Shown piece by piece: positions 27,201-35,098 of a stretch of DNA of 64,000 nucleotides. The notes beneath the pieces are model-generated. The model was not told where the DNA came from. It did not search any database and saw only the letters and a program-made list of their open reading frames with translations. The stretch comes from Acidobacteriota bacterium (GTDB lineage Bacteria > Acidobacteriota > Blastocatellia > UBA7656): contig JBFMDH010000007.1 of NCBI GenBank assembly GCA_040754075.1, forward strand, positions 62,001 to 126,000, given 5' to 3'. Made by a program: the position numbers and the translations under genes. Numbering within the stretch: the stretch's first letter is position 1; the number at the start of each line of letters is the position of its first letter.

Positions 27201-27559
27201 TAAGGAACAATTTTTTCCGTCGGTTGAACCGTACAGGCGGCAGATAGCCCTGCAAGAGCGAGCGATGCGCCCATCAATTTCATAAATTTTCGCCGACCGA
27301 CGGGGTCGTGCCATTCGGAAGCATTCTCAGGAAATTCGCGATGGAGATATTGTTGGAATTCGGGAGTTTCGGCGAGTTCTTCCAGACTGCGCCAGTATTC
27401 TTTTCCTGTTTTTAAAGCTTGTGCGTTGCGAACTGAGGTGATTGCAGTGACACCTTCACCGCTGCGGTTCGTCAGTTTGATTTCATTTTCCGGTGAAGAG
27501 TTTTCGGGGTTCGGGTTAGTTGTAATGTTCAGAACTTTCAGCTCTCGCTTCATGGTCAT
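24209..27559 (-). CDS. actB: Alternative complex III subunit ActB (molybdopterin-like plus Fe-S protein)
   Basis: A 1116-residue periplasmic subunit. A Tat-type motif (GRRKFMKLMG) lies unusually far in, at about residue 88, followed by a Cys at about 109. Residues about 120-830 form the molybdopterin oxidoreductase-like part, which in this family lacks the cofactor. A Pro/Ala/Thr-rich insertion spans about 560-650. The C-terminal ferredoxin-like part has CVGCNACVVACQ, CQHCETAPCEVVCP, RYCANNCPYK, CSYC and CQQTCPADA, enough for three [4Fe-4S] and one [3Fe-4S] or similar. It relays electrons from quinol to ActA/ActE. ATG at 27559 or 27553; both have plausible sites. Confidence 0.95.
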   Translation of the reverse strand: MTMKRELKVLNITTNPNPENSSPENEIKLTNRSGEGVTAITSVRNAQALKTGKEYWRSLEELAETPEFQQYLHREFPENASEWHDPVGRRKFMKLMGASLALAGLSAACTVQPTEKIVPYISLPEDLIPGKPLFFATAMSLSGVGSGLLVESHEGRPTKIEGNDIHPHNMGSAGIFEQASVLNLYDPDRSQIVSNVGEILTWSAYLGALRPIVEAQKAKQGEGLRILTGQIASPTLAQQLKDLQIAFPKMKVHTWEPVNNSNAINGAKMVFGEAVDPVYHFDKAEVVVSLDADFLFSHPANLKSIRDYINTRRLQNGKKAMSRFYAVETCPTNTGAKADHRLAVRACEMEAFTREVATKLGVEGVTGGSDSGHGEFINAMVKDLKERHGKSLVIAGKEQPPMVHALAYAINNLLGNIGTTLTFVEPIEFNTLDHIESIRDLANDVNGGKVDALIMLGGNPAYDAPADLNFVELLKKVNFTAHINLDDNETSGYSRWHISESHYLEAWSDARTVDGTASIVQPLIEPLYKSKSFHEMLAAFTDRPERSSYEIVREYWLSRIAGLSKGQAAPVAGQTATAKSAAAQTTQKTAVAAAASTKPATANTSQTPPPPPAPQPATAAQPATGSTVGQPSTTADATPSQAAEQAWRKALHDGFIAGSAATAKTVTAKTGWVSLNPQPLPPKDALEIVFRPDASVYDGRFANNGWLQELPKPLTKLTWGNAAHLSPETAKNRGLANGEIITLKLDGRTVDAPVWIMPGHAHNSITVHLGYGRTRIGKVGEGVGFNAYIIRSSNAQWFAVGVEYQVTGRSEKMATTQDHWAMEGRELVRDATLDEYLKHPEYAKERVENPPADMTLYPNYEYPGHKWGMAIDLNNCVGCNACVVACQSENNIPVVGKEQVLVGREMHWLRVDRYFKGHQESDRDFVNDPEFYFQPLPCQHCETAPCEVVCPVAATTHSAEGLNDMVYNRCVGTRYCANNCPYKVRRFNFFLYQDFVTESLKMQRNPNVSVRSRGVMEKCSYCVQRIQEVKIEAGKGDRPIVDGEIKTACQQTCPADAIIFGDLNDPASRVAKLQAEPRNFSLLGELNTRPRTTYLAEVRNPNPELKKAGSGTEQHG

Positions 27560-27608
27560 TCCTAAAATAGCTCCTTAACTTTTACCTCAACTCTCAAATC
27601 TTGTTGAA

Positions 27609-28358
27609 TTATCTATGGCAGGTCGAACAACTGGTAAGCGTTCGGGAATCGAGAATTTTATATTCCTGAACCAGCCGTTTGCCATCCTTATCCTGTTGCC
27701 AACCATCGCCATCTATATCCCAATCCTTTTTGGGCTTCGCTTCGTTTGCGGCAGGTGCGGCACCGGTTTCATTATGCGATTTGGGCGCTTCCAGCGGCGG
27801 CCATTCCATCGTGTAAATTTCGCTCTTAGGTCGAATGAATTTTTCAGGATTGCGATGACATTCCAAACACCACTCCATTTGCAAAGAAGCGGCCTGGTAC
27901 ATCAACGGCATCTGGTCAACCCGACCGTGACAGGTCGAACAACCGACGCCTTTGTTGACGTGTATGCTGTGATTGAAGTAGGCAAAATCGGGGAGATCAT
28001 GAATGCGCGTCCATTGAAAAGGCTTTTGGGTTCGCCAACTCTCACGCACCGGCTCAAGGTATGGGCTACCCAGCCAGATTTGCGAATGGCAATTCATGCA
28101 GGTTTTAACCGGGGGAATGCCTGCGGTTGCCGAAGTTTCAACGGAAGTGTGGCAATAGCGACAATCGATGCCGATACCGCCGACGTGATGTTGATGAGAG
28201 AACTGCACGGGCTGTTCTTTGGCATTGAAGGCTTGTGTGACATAGGGGGAACGTTGAATACCCGCCATCACAAAAAGCAATCCGACAACGGCAAACGCCC
28301 CACCAAAAATACTCAATTTAGCAAATGTATTCGTGCTCGGATGAAAAATTTGCGCCAT
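27609..28358 (-). CDS. actA: Alternative complex III subunit ActA (pentaheme cytochrome c)
   Basis: A 249-residue protein with one N-terminal membrane anchor (about residues 16-33) and five CxxCH heme motifs: CRYCH, CMNCH, CSTCH, CLECH and CSTCH at the very end (CSTCHR). Five hemes match ActA of Rhodothermus marinus. Residues about 200-230 form an acidic, Asp/Lys-rich insert (KPKKDWDIDGDGWQQDKDGK). First gene of the cluster on the minus strand; ATG preceded by GAGGAAACA. The cluster promoter must lie in 28359-29100. Confidence 0.95.
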   Translation of the reverse strand: MAQIFHPSTNTFAKLSIFGGAFAVVGLLFVMAGIQRSPYVTQAFNAKEQPVQFSHQHHVGGIGIDCRYCHTSVETSATAGIPPVKTCMNCHSQIWLGSPYLEPVRESWRTQKPFQWTRIHDLPDFAYFNHSIHVNKGVGCSTCHGRVDQMPLMYQAASLQMEWCLECHRNPEKFIRPKSEIYTMEWPPLEAPKSHNETGAAPAANEAKPKKDWDIDGDGWQQDKDGKRLVQEYKILDSRTLTSCSTCHR

Positions 28359-29100
28359 TGTTTCCTCAAATAAATTTGCGCTTCTTTTGTGAAAACGCCC
28401 CGACGATTTAAATGCACAACCGGACGATTAAATTTGGGATATACAAATCCCTGGCATTTATCGTTGAGTTTCCTATGATTACTGCGAATATGATTGCAAG
28501 CTTTTATAGACTTTGCAGGAACAAGGTGTCTTTTAAATATTAAGCTAGCCTTTTTCTCAACTTATGTTTTAACCGCTGACGTAGGGTCATGCAAATTTTC
28601 AACTTCAATACCCGCATTGAAGAGTGAACCTATAATTACCATCCCAACTCAAAAAGGGCAACGTGAAATTGACATTCTTGAGGCTGAAAAAACTTTTTTT
28701 ATGAGGAGTGGCGATAATGAATCAAACCATTGATTAGGAAATTTCCAGGAAACTTGCTCATTATCCAGGCAATATGCTATAAGCCTTGCTTTGCTGTGAA
28801 TTTGTATTAGCTCTCAGTGTCAGCACCAACAAGAATTAATTGCTGACCCCACCACAGCTAAAATACCCAAAGGGCAATCATAGATTTTACGGGTGAATGC
28901 AAAATTCAATGAATGCTTGTGTGTGGGATACAGCTAACACAATGGCGAATGAACAAGAAAATAATAATGAGGCTTGGCTGAAAGACGGCGCTTTCAAATA
29001 CAGTGGTTAAACAATAATTGAAAGTCGCTGATCAAGCGTCTGATTCACGGACACCGATTGCCAGGCTTTTGAATATCAAGGAGCAATAAACAAAACCGCT
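28359..29100. other. Divergent 742-bp intergenic region between actA and hppA
   Basis: No supported gene. It must hold the promoters of the act-cta cluster (minus) and hppA (plus). A direct repeat pair lies near the actA side (28400-28434). Further in, AGGAG before a 6-codon frame (about 28703-28736) is not convincing as a gene. AT-rich stretches are present, but I could not identify clear -35/-10 pairs. Confidence 0.6.
28400..28434. promoter_or_regulatory. Candidate operator: 14-bp imperfect direct repeat, 21-bp spacing
   Basis: CCGACGATTTAAAT (28400-28413) and CGGACGATTAAATT (28421-28434) are near-identical and start 21 bp apart, two helical turns. They lie 42-76 bp upstream of the actA start, a typical activator or repressor position. 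The binding protein is unknown. Confidence 0.45.
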
Positions 29101-31599
29101 ATGAGAGATTGTCATCAAAAATATTATTTAGAGAAAGCCCGACGCTTTCTTTCAACCATTTTCTCACTCATTGCTTTGCTCGCCTTCGGTTCAACCGCTG
29201 TATTGGCGCAAGCCCACCCGGACAGCGCCCCTCACCAACCGGGCGGTGAAGCAAATTTAAAATTACCTGACCTCTCGCAAGTCAAATTTTTCGGCGGACT
29301 CGACGGTCATACGCTGTTGCTTATCGGCATCGTGGTTTCCGTCCTCGGTCTCTTATTCGGCTTGGCGATTTATGCCAATCTGAAAAAGATGCCGGTTCAT
29401 CAGGTGATGCGCGAGGTTTCCGAGTTGATTTACGAAACCTGCAAAACCTATCTCATCACCCAAGGCAAGTTTATTTTAATTCTCGAAATCTTCATCGCCG
29501 TCATCATCATTTTGTATTTCGGCGTCTTGCTGAAATTTGAATTCGCGCGGGTTGCCATCATTCTGTTATTCAGCTTAGTCGGTATTGCCGGAAGCTATGG
29601 GGTCGCGTGGTTCGGCATCCGCGTCAACACCTTCGCCAATTCCCGCACCGCTTTCGCCTCGCTCGAAGGTCGCCCCTATCCGATTTATGCGATTCCGCTG
29701 AAAGCCGGTATGAGCATCGGCATGATGCTCATCTCGGTTGAGCTTTTAATCATGCTCTGCATTCTGCTCTTTATTCCCGGCTCCTACGCCGGACCCTGTT
29801 TCATCGGCTTTGCCATCGGCGAATCGCTGGGCGCGGCGGCGCTGAGAATCGCCGGGGGTATCTTCACCAAAATCGCCGACATCGGTTCCGACCTCATGAA
29901 AATCGTCTTCAAGATTAAAGAGGACGATGCGCGAAACCCCGGCGTGATTGCCGATTGTACGGGTGATAACGCGGGCGATTCGGTTGGCCCATCAGCAGAC
30001 GGTTTTGAAACTTACGGGGTAACCGGTGTGGCGCTCATTTCATTTATTCTGCTGGCGGTCAATGGCAAAACCGCTGGGGCAAATTTTGAAACCATTCAGG
30101 TGCAATTACTGGTCTGGATTTTCGTCATGCGCGTGATGATGGTTATTGCCTCGGCAGGTTCTTACTTCATCAACGAAGCGATTACCAAAAGTAAATATAG
30201 CAACGCTGAGAAGATGAATTTTGAAAGACCGCTTACCAACCTGGTCATCATCACTTCGGTGGTTTCAATCGTTTTAACTTTTGGGGTTTCGTATTTGATG
30301 ATTCCGACGCTCGGCAGTGATAGTTCCCTGTGGTGGAAACTCTCCATCATCATTTCGTGCGGCACGGCAGCGGGCGCAATTATTCCCGAACTGGTCAAAG
30401 TCTTCACCTCAACCGAATCTTCGCACGTTAAAGAGGTTGTCGCCTCATCAGAAGAAGGTGGCGCATCACTCAACATCTTATCGGGTTTAGTTGCCGGAAA
30501 CTTTTCGGGCTACTGGCTCGGCATGAGCATCGTTGCGTTGATGGCAATCGCTTATGCTGTCAGCTTATCCGGTCTTGGCGCGTTGATGGCGGCTCCGGCA
30601 GTTTTCGCCTTTGGTCTTGTGGCTTTCGGATTTTTGGGAATGGGTCCGGTGACCATCGCGGTTGACTCATATGGGCCAGTGACGGATAACGCGCAATCGG
30701 TTTATGAACTCTCGCTCATCGAACAGGTGCCCAATGTCGAAGCCCTGGTTAAGAAAGATTACAACCTGACGGTCAATTTCGATAAAGCCAAACACCTGCT
30801 TGAAGAAAATGACGGCGCGGGCAACACCTTTAAAGCGACGGCAAAACCCGTGCTCATCGGCACTGCTGTCGTCGGCGCGACCACCATGATTTTCTCTATC
30901 ATTATGGCACTCACCAACGGACTCACGGCAAACACCGATAAGCTTTCGTTGTTGCATGCGCCGTTCGTATTGGGATTGATTACCGGCGGCGCAGTGATTT
31001 ACTGGTTCACCGGCGCATCAATACAGGCAGTTACTACCGGCGCTTATCGCGCAGTCGAATTCATCAAAGCCAATATCAAACTTGAAGGCGTCGAAAAAGC
31101 CTCGGTCGAAGACAGCAAGAAAGTCGTTGCTATCTGCACACAGTACGCGCAAAAAGGCATGTTCAATATTTTCCTGACGGTCTTTTTCTCGTCGCTCGCC
31201 TTTGCCTTCGTTGAACCCTTTTTCTTCATCGGTTATTTGATTTCAATTGCGGTGTTCGGATTGTATCAAGCCATCTTTATGGCAAATGCCGGGGGCGCGT
31301 GGGACAACGCCAAGAAGGTTGTCGAAGTTGAACTCAAAGCCAAAGGCACCCCGCTTCATGATGCCACAGTGGTCGGCGATACCGTGGGCGACCCGTTCAA
31401 AGATACCTCGTCGGTGGCGATGAACCCGGTGATTAAATTCACCACGTTGTTTGGATTGCTGGCGGTCGAACTGGCGGTGAGTTTATCTGTGCAATACGGC
31501 TCGAATGTCAGTCACATTCTTGCGGCGGTATTCTTTCTGATTTCGCTGGTATTCGTCTGGCGGTCGTTTTACGGCATGCGAATCAAGAGCGGGAACTAA
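29101..31599 (+). CDS. hppA: Membrane-bound pyrophosphatase (ion-pumping), probably potassium-independent
   Basis: An 832-residue integral membrane enzyme that hydrolyses pyrophosphate and pumps protons (or sodium). Substrate motifs: KIADIGSDLMKIV, RNPGVIADCTGDNAGDSVG, YGPVTDNAQSVYEL, and VGDTVGDPFKDTSSVAMN near the C-terminus. The coupling-type motif reads GNTFKAT; Lys578 sits where potassium-independent enzymes have Lys and potassium-dependent ones have Ala. Longer than the usual 650-770 residues: it has an extra N-terminal hydrophobic segment that may be a signal peptide (FSLIALLAFGSTAVLAQA). AAGGAG lies 16 nt before the ATG, longer than normal spacing. Confidence 0.95.
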   Translation: MRDCHQKYYLEKARRFLSTIFSLIALLAFGSTAVLAQAHPDSAPHQPGGEANLKLPDLSQVKFFGGLDGHTLLLIGIVVSVLGLLFGLAIYANLKKMPVHQVMREVSELIYETCKTYLITQGKFILILEIFIAVIIILYFGVLLKFEFARVAIILLFSLVGIAGSYGVAWFGIRVNTFANSRTAFASLEGRPYPIYAIPLKAGMSIGMMLISVELLIMLCILLFIPGSYAGPCFIGFAIGESLGAAALRIAGGIFTKIADIGSDLMKIVFKIKEDDARNPGVIADCTGDNAGDSVGPSADGFETYGVTGVALISFILLAVNGKTAGANFETIQVQLLVWIFVMRVMMVIASAGSYFINEAITKSKYSNAEKMNFERPLTNLVIITSVVSIVLTFGVSYLMIPTLGSDSSLWWKLSIIISCGTAAGAIIPELVKVFTSTESSHVKEVVASSEEGGASLNILSGLVAGNFSGYWLGMSIVALMAIAYAVSLSGLGALMAAPAVFAFGLVAFGFLGMGPVTIAVDSYGPVTDNAQSVYELSLIEQVPNVEALVKKDYNLTVNFDKAKHLLEENDGAGNTFKATAKPVLIGTAVVGATTMIFSIIMALTNGLTANTDKLSLLHAPFVLGLITGGAVIYWFTGASIQAVTTGAYRAVEFIKANIKLEGVEKASVEDSKKVVAICTQYAQKGMFNIFLTVFFSSLAFAFVEPFFFIGYLISIAVFGLYQAIFMANAGGAWDNAKKVVEVELKAKGTPLHDATVVGDTVGDPFKDTSSVAMNPVIKFTTLFGLLAVELAVSLSVQYGSNVSHILAAVFFLISLVFVWRSFYGMRIKSGN

Positions 31600-31640
31600 A
31601 ACCCGGTCGATGGATATTCGACCTTTGCATCACGATAATT

Positions 31641-31680
31641 TCCAGGCACCAAGTTGATTGAAATCAAACTGGTGCCTGGA
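31641..31680 (+). terminator. Strong stem-loop after hppA
   Basis: 19-bp arms with two mismatches (31641-31659 TCCAGGCACCA... with 31662-31680) and a tiny loop, 41 bp after the hppA stop. The following TTGCTTTGG is only a weak U-run, so it may be a terminator or an mRNA-stabilising hairpin. It ends 18 bp before the next ATG. Confidence 0.65.
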
Positions 31681-31698
31681 TTGCTTTGGAGAATAATC

Positions 31699-32649
31699 AT
31701 GGAAATCCAAGCGATAATAGACGCTTTAGCGCATACTGACAGCGAGTTTCCTCGACAAGCATTACAAGCGGCAATTGCGCAGCAACCGGAAATCACCCCA
31801 CATCTGCTTGAGATGCTGGAACGGGCGATCACCAATCCTGAGGCTGCCATTGCCAGCGGCTCATGGGATTACGGATATGCAATATTTTTGCTGGCACAGT
31901 TTCGCGAAACTCGCGCCTGTCCATTGATTGTCAAGCTGGCATCGTTTCCAAGTGATACCTTAAATAGAATGCTTGGAGATTCGATTACCGAAGATTTACA
32001 TAACATTCTGGCTTCGGTCAGTGGTGGCGATACCCGTTTGATTAAATCGCTAATTGAAAATCCAAACGCCGATGAATTTGCCCGAAGTGCAGCCATTGAA
32101 TCACTGCTTGCTCTGGTTGTCGAAAAGCTCATCTCGCGTGATGAAGTTATTGACTATTTCAGAACCCTTTTTAATGGCGGATTAGAAAAAAAGGAGTCGT
32201 TCGTCTGGGACGGACTGATTGCTTCGGCAACCGATTTATACCCGGAAGAACTCTATGAAGACATCAAAAAAGCCTTGCTGAAAGGCTTCGCTAATGAGCG
32301 CATTCAAGACCTCGACTACGTTGACCAAAAAATACGCGAAGGAAAAGAGGCGGTTCTTGCCCAGTTGCCTGAGCGGTTCCACTTTATCGAAAACTTCATT
32401 GAAGATATGGAAAGCTGGGCATGGTATCAGGATGAAGACATCTATCAACCTGTGACCGAGGATTCGATGGCTTCTGCCTGGGGTGCAACGCTCCTCAATT
32501 TAAAAGAAGCGGTTCCCGATTTGTTTAATCGAAGAAGAGAAGGTAGCAAAGCGGATATGCCTTATATCGCGCCGAAAAAAGTCGGACGCAATGAACCTTG
32601 CCCTTGCGGGAGCGGTAAGAAATACAAAAAATGTTGTGGCGCAGCTTGA
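31699..32649 (+). CDS. DUF1186 protein with C-terminal SEC-C zinc motif
   Basis: A 316-residue cytoplasmic protein. The ATG at 31699 follows TTTGGAGA and gives an N-terminus typical of DUF1186 ([20 protein letters not shown]). The helical repeat-like body runs to about residue 285. The C-terminus is a SEC-C motif, [20 protein letters not shown], the small zinc-binding module also found at the end of SecA and in many proteins of unknown role. The cognate function of DUF1186 is not established. It lies 50 bp beyond the hppA hairpin and may be expressed separately. Confidence 0.85.
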   Translation: MEIQAIIDALAHTDSEFPRQALQAAIAQQPEITPHLLEMLERAITNPEAAIASGSWDYGYAIFLLAQFRETRACPLIVKLASFPSDTLNRMLGDSITEDLHNILASVSGGDTRLIKSLIENPNADEFARSAAIESLLALVVEKLISRDEVIDYFRTLFNGGLEKKESFVWDGLIASATDLYPEELYEDIKKALLKGFANERIQDLDYVDQKIREGKEAVLAQLPERFHFIENFIEDMESWAWYQDEDIYQPVTEDSMASAWGATLLNLKEAVPDLFNRRREGSKADMPYIAPKKVGRNEPCPCGSGKKYKKCCGAA

Positions 32650-32774
32650 GCCGCGATTACTTACTCCCTTATTGAAGGAACCTTCAACGCCTGAACATTT
32701 TATTATCAGAAAATCATTCAATAACATCGCTAACTCAAACCGCAGAAGCAGGTGCCAGCGTTTCTGCGGTTATT

Positions 32775-33647
32775 TCAAGTTGCGCTTTCTGCAACATAAA
32801 CCGGATGGGTTTTGGTTGCCCGCGTGAAAACCGCGTTTTGATACATTCCGGCAAGTAACCAGCAACCCGCGAAAATCCATAACAGATATTGCTCAAGGAA
32901 ACTGGCAGCCGGTTTCGACCAGGTAGAAATCAACGCCAACACCAGAAAGGAACCATCGCGCGCCACCCCTGCAATAACCACCATATTCCAAACTTTGGCA
33001 ACTGCTCCACCACCCATTTGCAAAGCATAACGGCGAATCATAATGCAAACCGTGGCAATAACTGCGCCGACCGATACGGCAATTAATCTGTAGGTCGCAA
33101 GGTAACCGTCATTGCCGATTACTCCCGAATGAATCAGATTGGCGCGGAAGGCATAAGTGATGACCGGTAATGTCCAAACCGCCAGCATATAGAAATAATC
33201 TTTCACTAAAAGATTAAACGGCAATCCGGTGCTCTTGTATGAACGAATGGTGGTAAACAGCGCGGCGATGAACAACAGGTCGCTTATCGTATAAAGATAA
33301 CGTAAAACGATAATGTAAAAATAAAGCGCCGCCGATGCGCCCTCCTGATAGTTGGGCACCAGATTTACCGTAAGAGTTAAAAGCCGCGCTTCGGCAATCA
33401 GGCGAATGATCATAAACCCGGTAATCAGCGTCCAGGTCAAATAGCCGGGGTCGTTTTTAGAAAACGATTTTCGCGCCCGAACAAATTGCATCAACGCCCA
33501 TACTTCGACAGAGATGGTAGCTAAAAATAACATCAAGGTCAGGGTATCGGTTGAAAAACTCGAATTCATCCCCCGCATCACCGCATAAATAATTGGAAGA
33601 ATGATTACCGAACCGATAAATGGTTTAACGAAACGGTGCGCGTTCAT
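32775..33647 (-). CDS. Integral membrane protein of unknown function
   Basis: A 290-residue protein with about seven to eight hydrophobic segments, beginning SVIILPIIYAVMRG and ending YLLWIFAGCWLLAGMYQNAVF. Charged loops are short, and no transporter signature was recognised. Its start overlaps the stop of the small gene at 33644 by four bases, so the two are cotranscribed. The same order of a small soluble gene followed by a membrane protein suggests a two-component unit, but the role is unknown. Confidence 0.72.
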   Translation of the reverse strand: MNAHRFVKPFIGSVIILPIIYAVMRGMNSSFSTDTLTLMLFLATISVEVWALMQFVRARKSFSKNDPGYLTWTLITGFMIIRLIAEARLLTLTVNLVPNYQEGASAALYFYIIVLRYLYTISDLLFIAALFTTIRSYKSTGLPFNLLVKDYFYMLAVWTLPVITYAFRANLIHSGVIGNDGYLATYRLIAVSVGAVIATVCIMIRRYALQMGGGAVAKVWNMVVIAGVARDGSFLVLALISTWSKPAASFLEQYLLWIFAGCWLLAGMYQNAVFTRATKTHPVYVAESAT

Positions 33648-33889
33648 CTTATGATTGCTCCTTTACCTAACTTGATAATTTCCTGCGAAGCCCGCAAGGC
33701 TCCCTCAGACCCCAACCAGACTGCCATCATCGGACGCATGGCATCGGCAATCTCCGGCAAGATATTTGCCGAAATATCCTCGGTAGAGATTTTCATTTTG
33801 ATGCAGTAATGCTTCAGCAGATTTTTCGAGGTTGCCTCACCCAAAAGCGGCGATAGGTAACTGACAATTTGTTCATACATGCTATTCAT
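33644..33889 (-). CDS. Small soluble protein of unknown function, coupled to membrane protein
   Basis: An 81-residue protein. The ATG at 33889 is preferred to the TTG at 33892; a GGAGG lies 16 nt upstream. Predicted mostly helical (YEQIVSYLSPLLGEATSKNLL, then EIADAMRPMMAVWLGSEGAL). Overlaps the membrane protein gene by four bases. No known family recognised. The helical pattern resembles small regulator or roadblock-associated proteins, but this is weak. Confidence 0.6.
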   Translation of the reverse strand: MNSMYEQIVSYLSPLLGEATSKNLLKHYCIKMKISTEDISANILPEIADAMRPMMAVWLGSEGALRASQEIIKLGKGAIIR

Positions 33890-33892
33890 CAA

Positions 33893-34300
33893 TTTTTATC
33901 CGCGCCTCCATTGTGCCTGTAAAAATTCAAGAAGCATTTCTCAGGTTCAAACTTTGCTGCAATGATAAAAGGATTTCGATTGAGGCTTTTTAATAGGAAC
34001 GGAATAAACAGAAACACCCTAAAATTTTCGGTTGCAGGAGCAAGGCTGATAATTCAGTGGGCATTATAAATTTGCCTGCGTATCAGTCAACACTTTTCCT
34101 AATCGTTTAATGAAGCGTGCAATGGCTATCAACAAAGGTAGTGGGTCAAGGTGGAGAGATCAGCAGTAGCCCAAGCGTGAGCGCGGGCTTGTCTGACAAC
34201 CCTCCCTAACGGTCGGGCTACGGTTCATCTCCCTAGATTGCCCCACTACCTCAACAAAATCTCTACACAGTCTGCAAAATCAATTTCACATAATGGATGA
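33893..34300. other. Intergenic region with nested palindromic repeat
   Basis: No supported gene in this 408-bp gap. Its right half is the 116-bp nested palindrome at 34136-34251. The left half is AT-rich and shows nothing recognisable beyond the probable promoter of the 33889 gene. Confidence 0.6.
34136..34251. repeat. Nested palindromic intergenic repeat (REP-like)
   Basis: Outer arms AGGTAGTGGG (34136-34145) and CCCACTACCT (34242-34251), with extended imperfect pairing (..CAA..GAGAT). Inner arms GTAGCCC (34166-34172) and GGGCTAC (34215-34221). The interior has AGCCC/GGGCT and a CCCTCCCTAACGG motif. The whole would fold as a cruciform. It resembles intergenic palindromes common in Acidobacteria and Planctomycetes genomes. 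Confidence 0.7.
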
Positions 34301-35086
34301 TTAAGCTTTTTTCGGCGGCAGGGGAAAAAATGAACTGGTGCGCGCGACGTACTCAAGATAACCCGGTTTGCTTTTCTTCAAAGATTTTTCCAGTAACGCG
34401 ACGCCCGAAACTTTCATCAGGAAAAAAGTCATCAACAGTGGGCTAAAGAAAGTTAAATATCCCATCGGCACTGCGCAGGCGATTAAAAAATATCCCCACC
34501 ACAAGGTCGCATCACCGAAATAATTCGGATGGCGCGTGTAACGCCAGAGTCCCACATCCATCACCTTGCCTTTATTCGCGGGGTTGCCTTTGAATTGCCG
34601 CAATTGAAAATCGCCCACCGCTTCAAAGAAAAAGCCGATGAGCCAAACCCCAATTCCCAGATAATCGAACAGGATAAAATTGGCGGGCGTAGCGGAGGTC
34701 TGCGCGATTTGCACAGGCATCGAGATAAACCACATCAATAACCCCTGCAATCCAAAAACCGTAATCAAGCTGACCAGCGGAAATTTATCGCCCCACTGTT
34801 TGCGCATGGCTCGGTAACGATAATCTTCGCCTTTGCCATGATTGCGACTGAAAATATGCAAACCGAGTCTCAGTCCCCAGATGGTCACCAGCGAAGTGAT
34901 TAAAAATTTTCGCGGGGCTGCGCCATCGGTTAAAAAGAAACTCACCCAACCAATCGCCGCAAAACCCACCCCCCAGAAACTATCAACAATACTGGCATCT
35001 TTGACCATCAGGCTCACCAGCCATAAAACCAGCATCATTCCCAGTACCAACGCCAAGGTTACGCCAAGCAAGGTGATAAAGGTCAT
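34301..35086 (-). CDS. DUF1295 / steroid 5-alpha-reductase-like membrane protein
   Basis: A 261-residue protein with six to seven helices. The C-terminal region carries the family signature GLWRYTRHPNYFGDATLWWG, in which Arg-His-Pro-Asn-Tyr probably binds NAD(P)H or SAM-like cofactors, as in ICMT and 5-alpha-reductases. The middle has RNHGKGEDYRYRAMRKQWG. DUF1295 members are thought to act on lipids or sterol-like substrates; no specific substrate can be given. Close upstream is a PlsC-like acyltransferase (12-bp gap), consistent with a lipid-related operon. Confidence 0.85.
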   Translation of the reverse strand: MTFITLLGVTLALVLGMMLVLWLVSLMVKDASIVDSFWGVGFAAIGWVSFFLTDGAAPRKFLITSLVTIWGLRLGLHIFSRNHGKGEDYRYRAMRKQWGDKFPLVSLITVFGLQGLLMWFISMPVQIAQTSATPANFILFDYLGIGVWLIGFFFEAVGDFQLRQFKGNPANKGKVMDVGLWRYTRHPNYFGDATLWWGYFLIACAVPMGYLTFFSPLLMTFFLMKVSGVALLEKSLKKSKPGYLEYVARTSSFFPLPPKKA

Positions 35087-35098
35087 TTGTGATTCTCC

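Noticed and set aside
27615-28373. 252-residue frame antisense to actA
   Set aside because: Covers the whole of actA in antisense; the five heme motifs on the other strand decide the real gene.
28703-28736. Short frame with AGGAG upstream in the actA-hppA gap
   Set aside because: Only six codons; more likely chance than a leader peptide.
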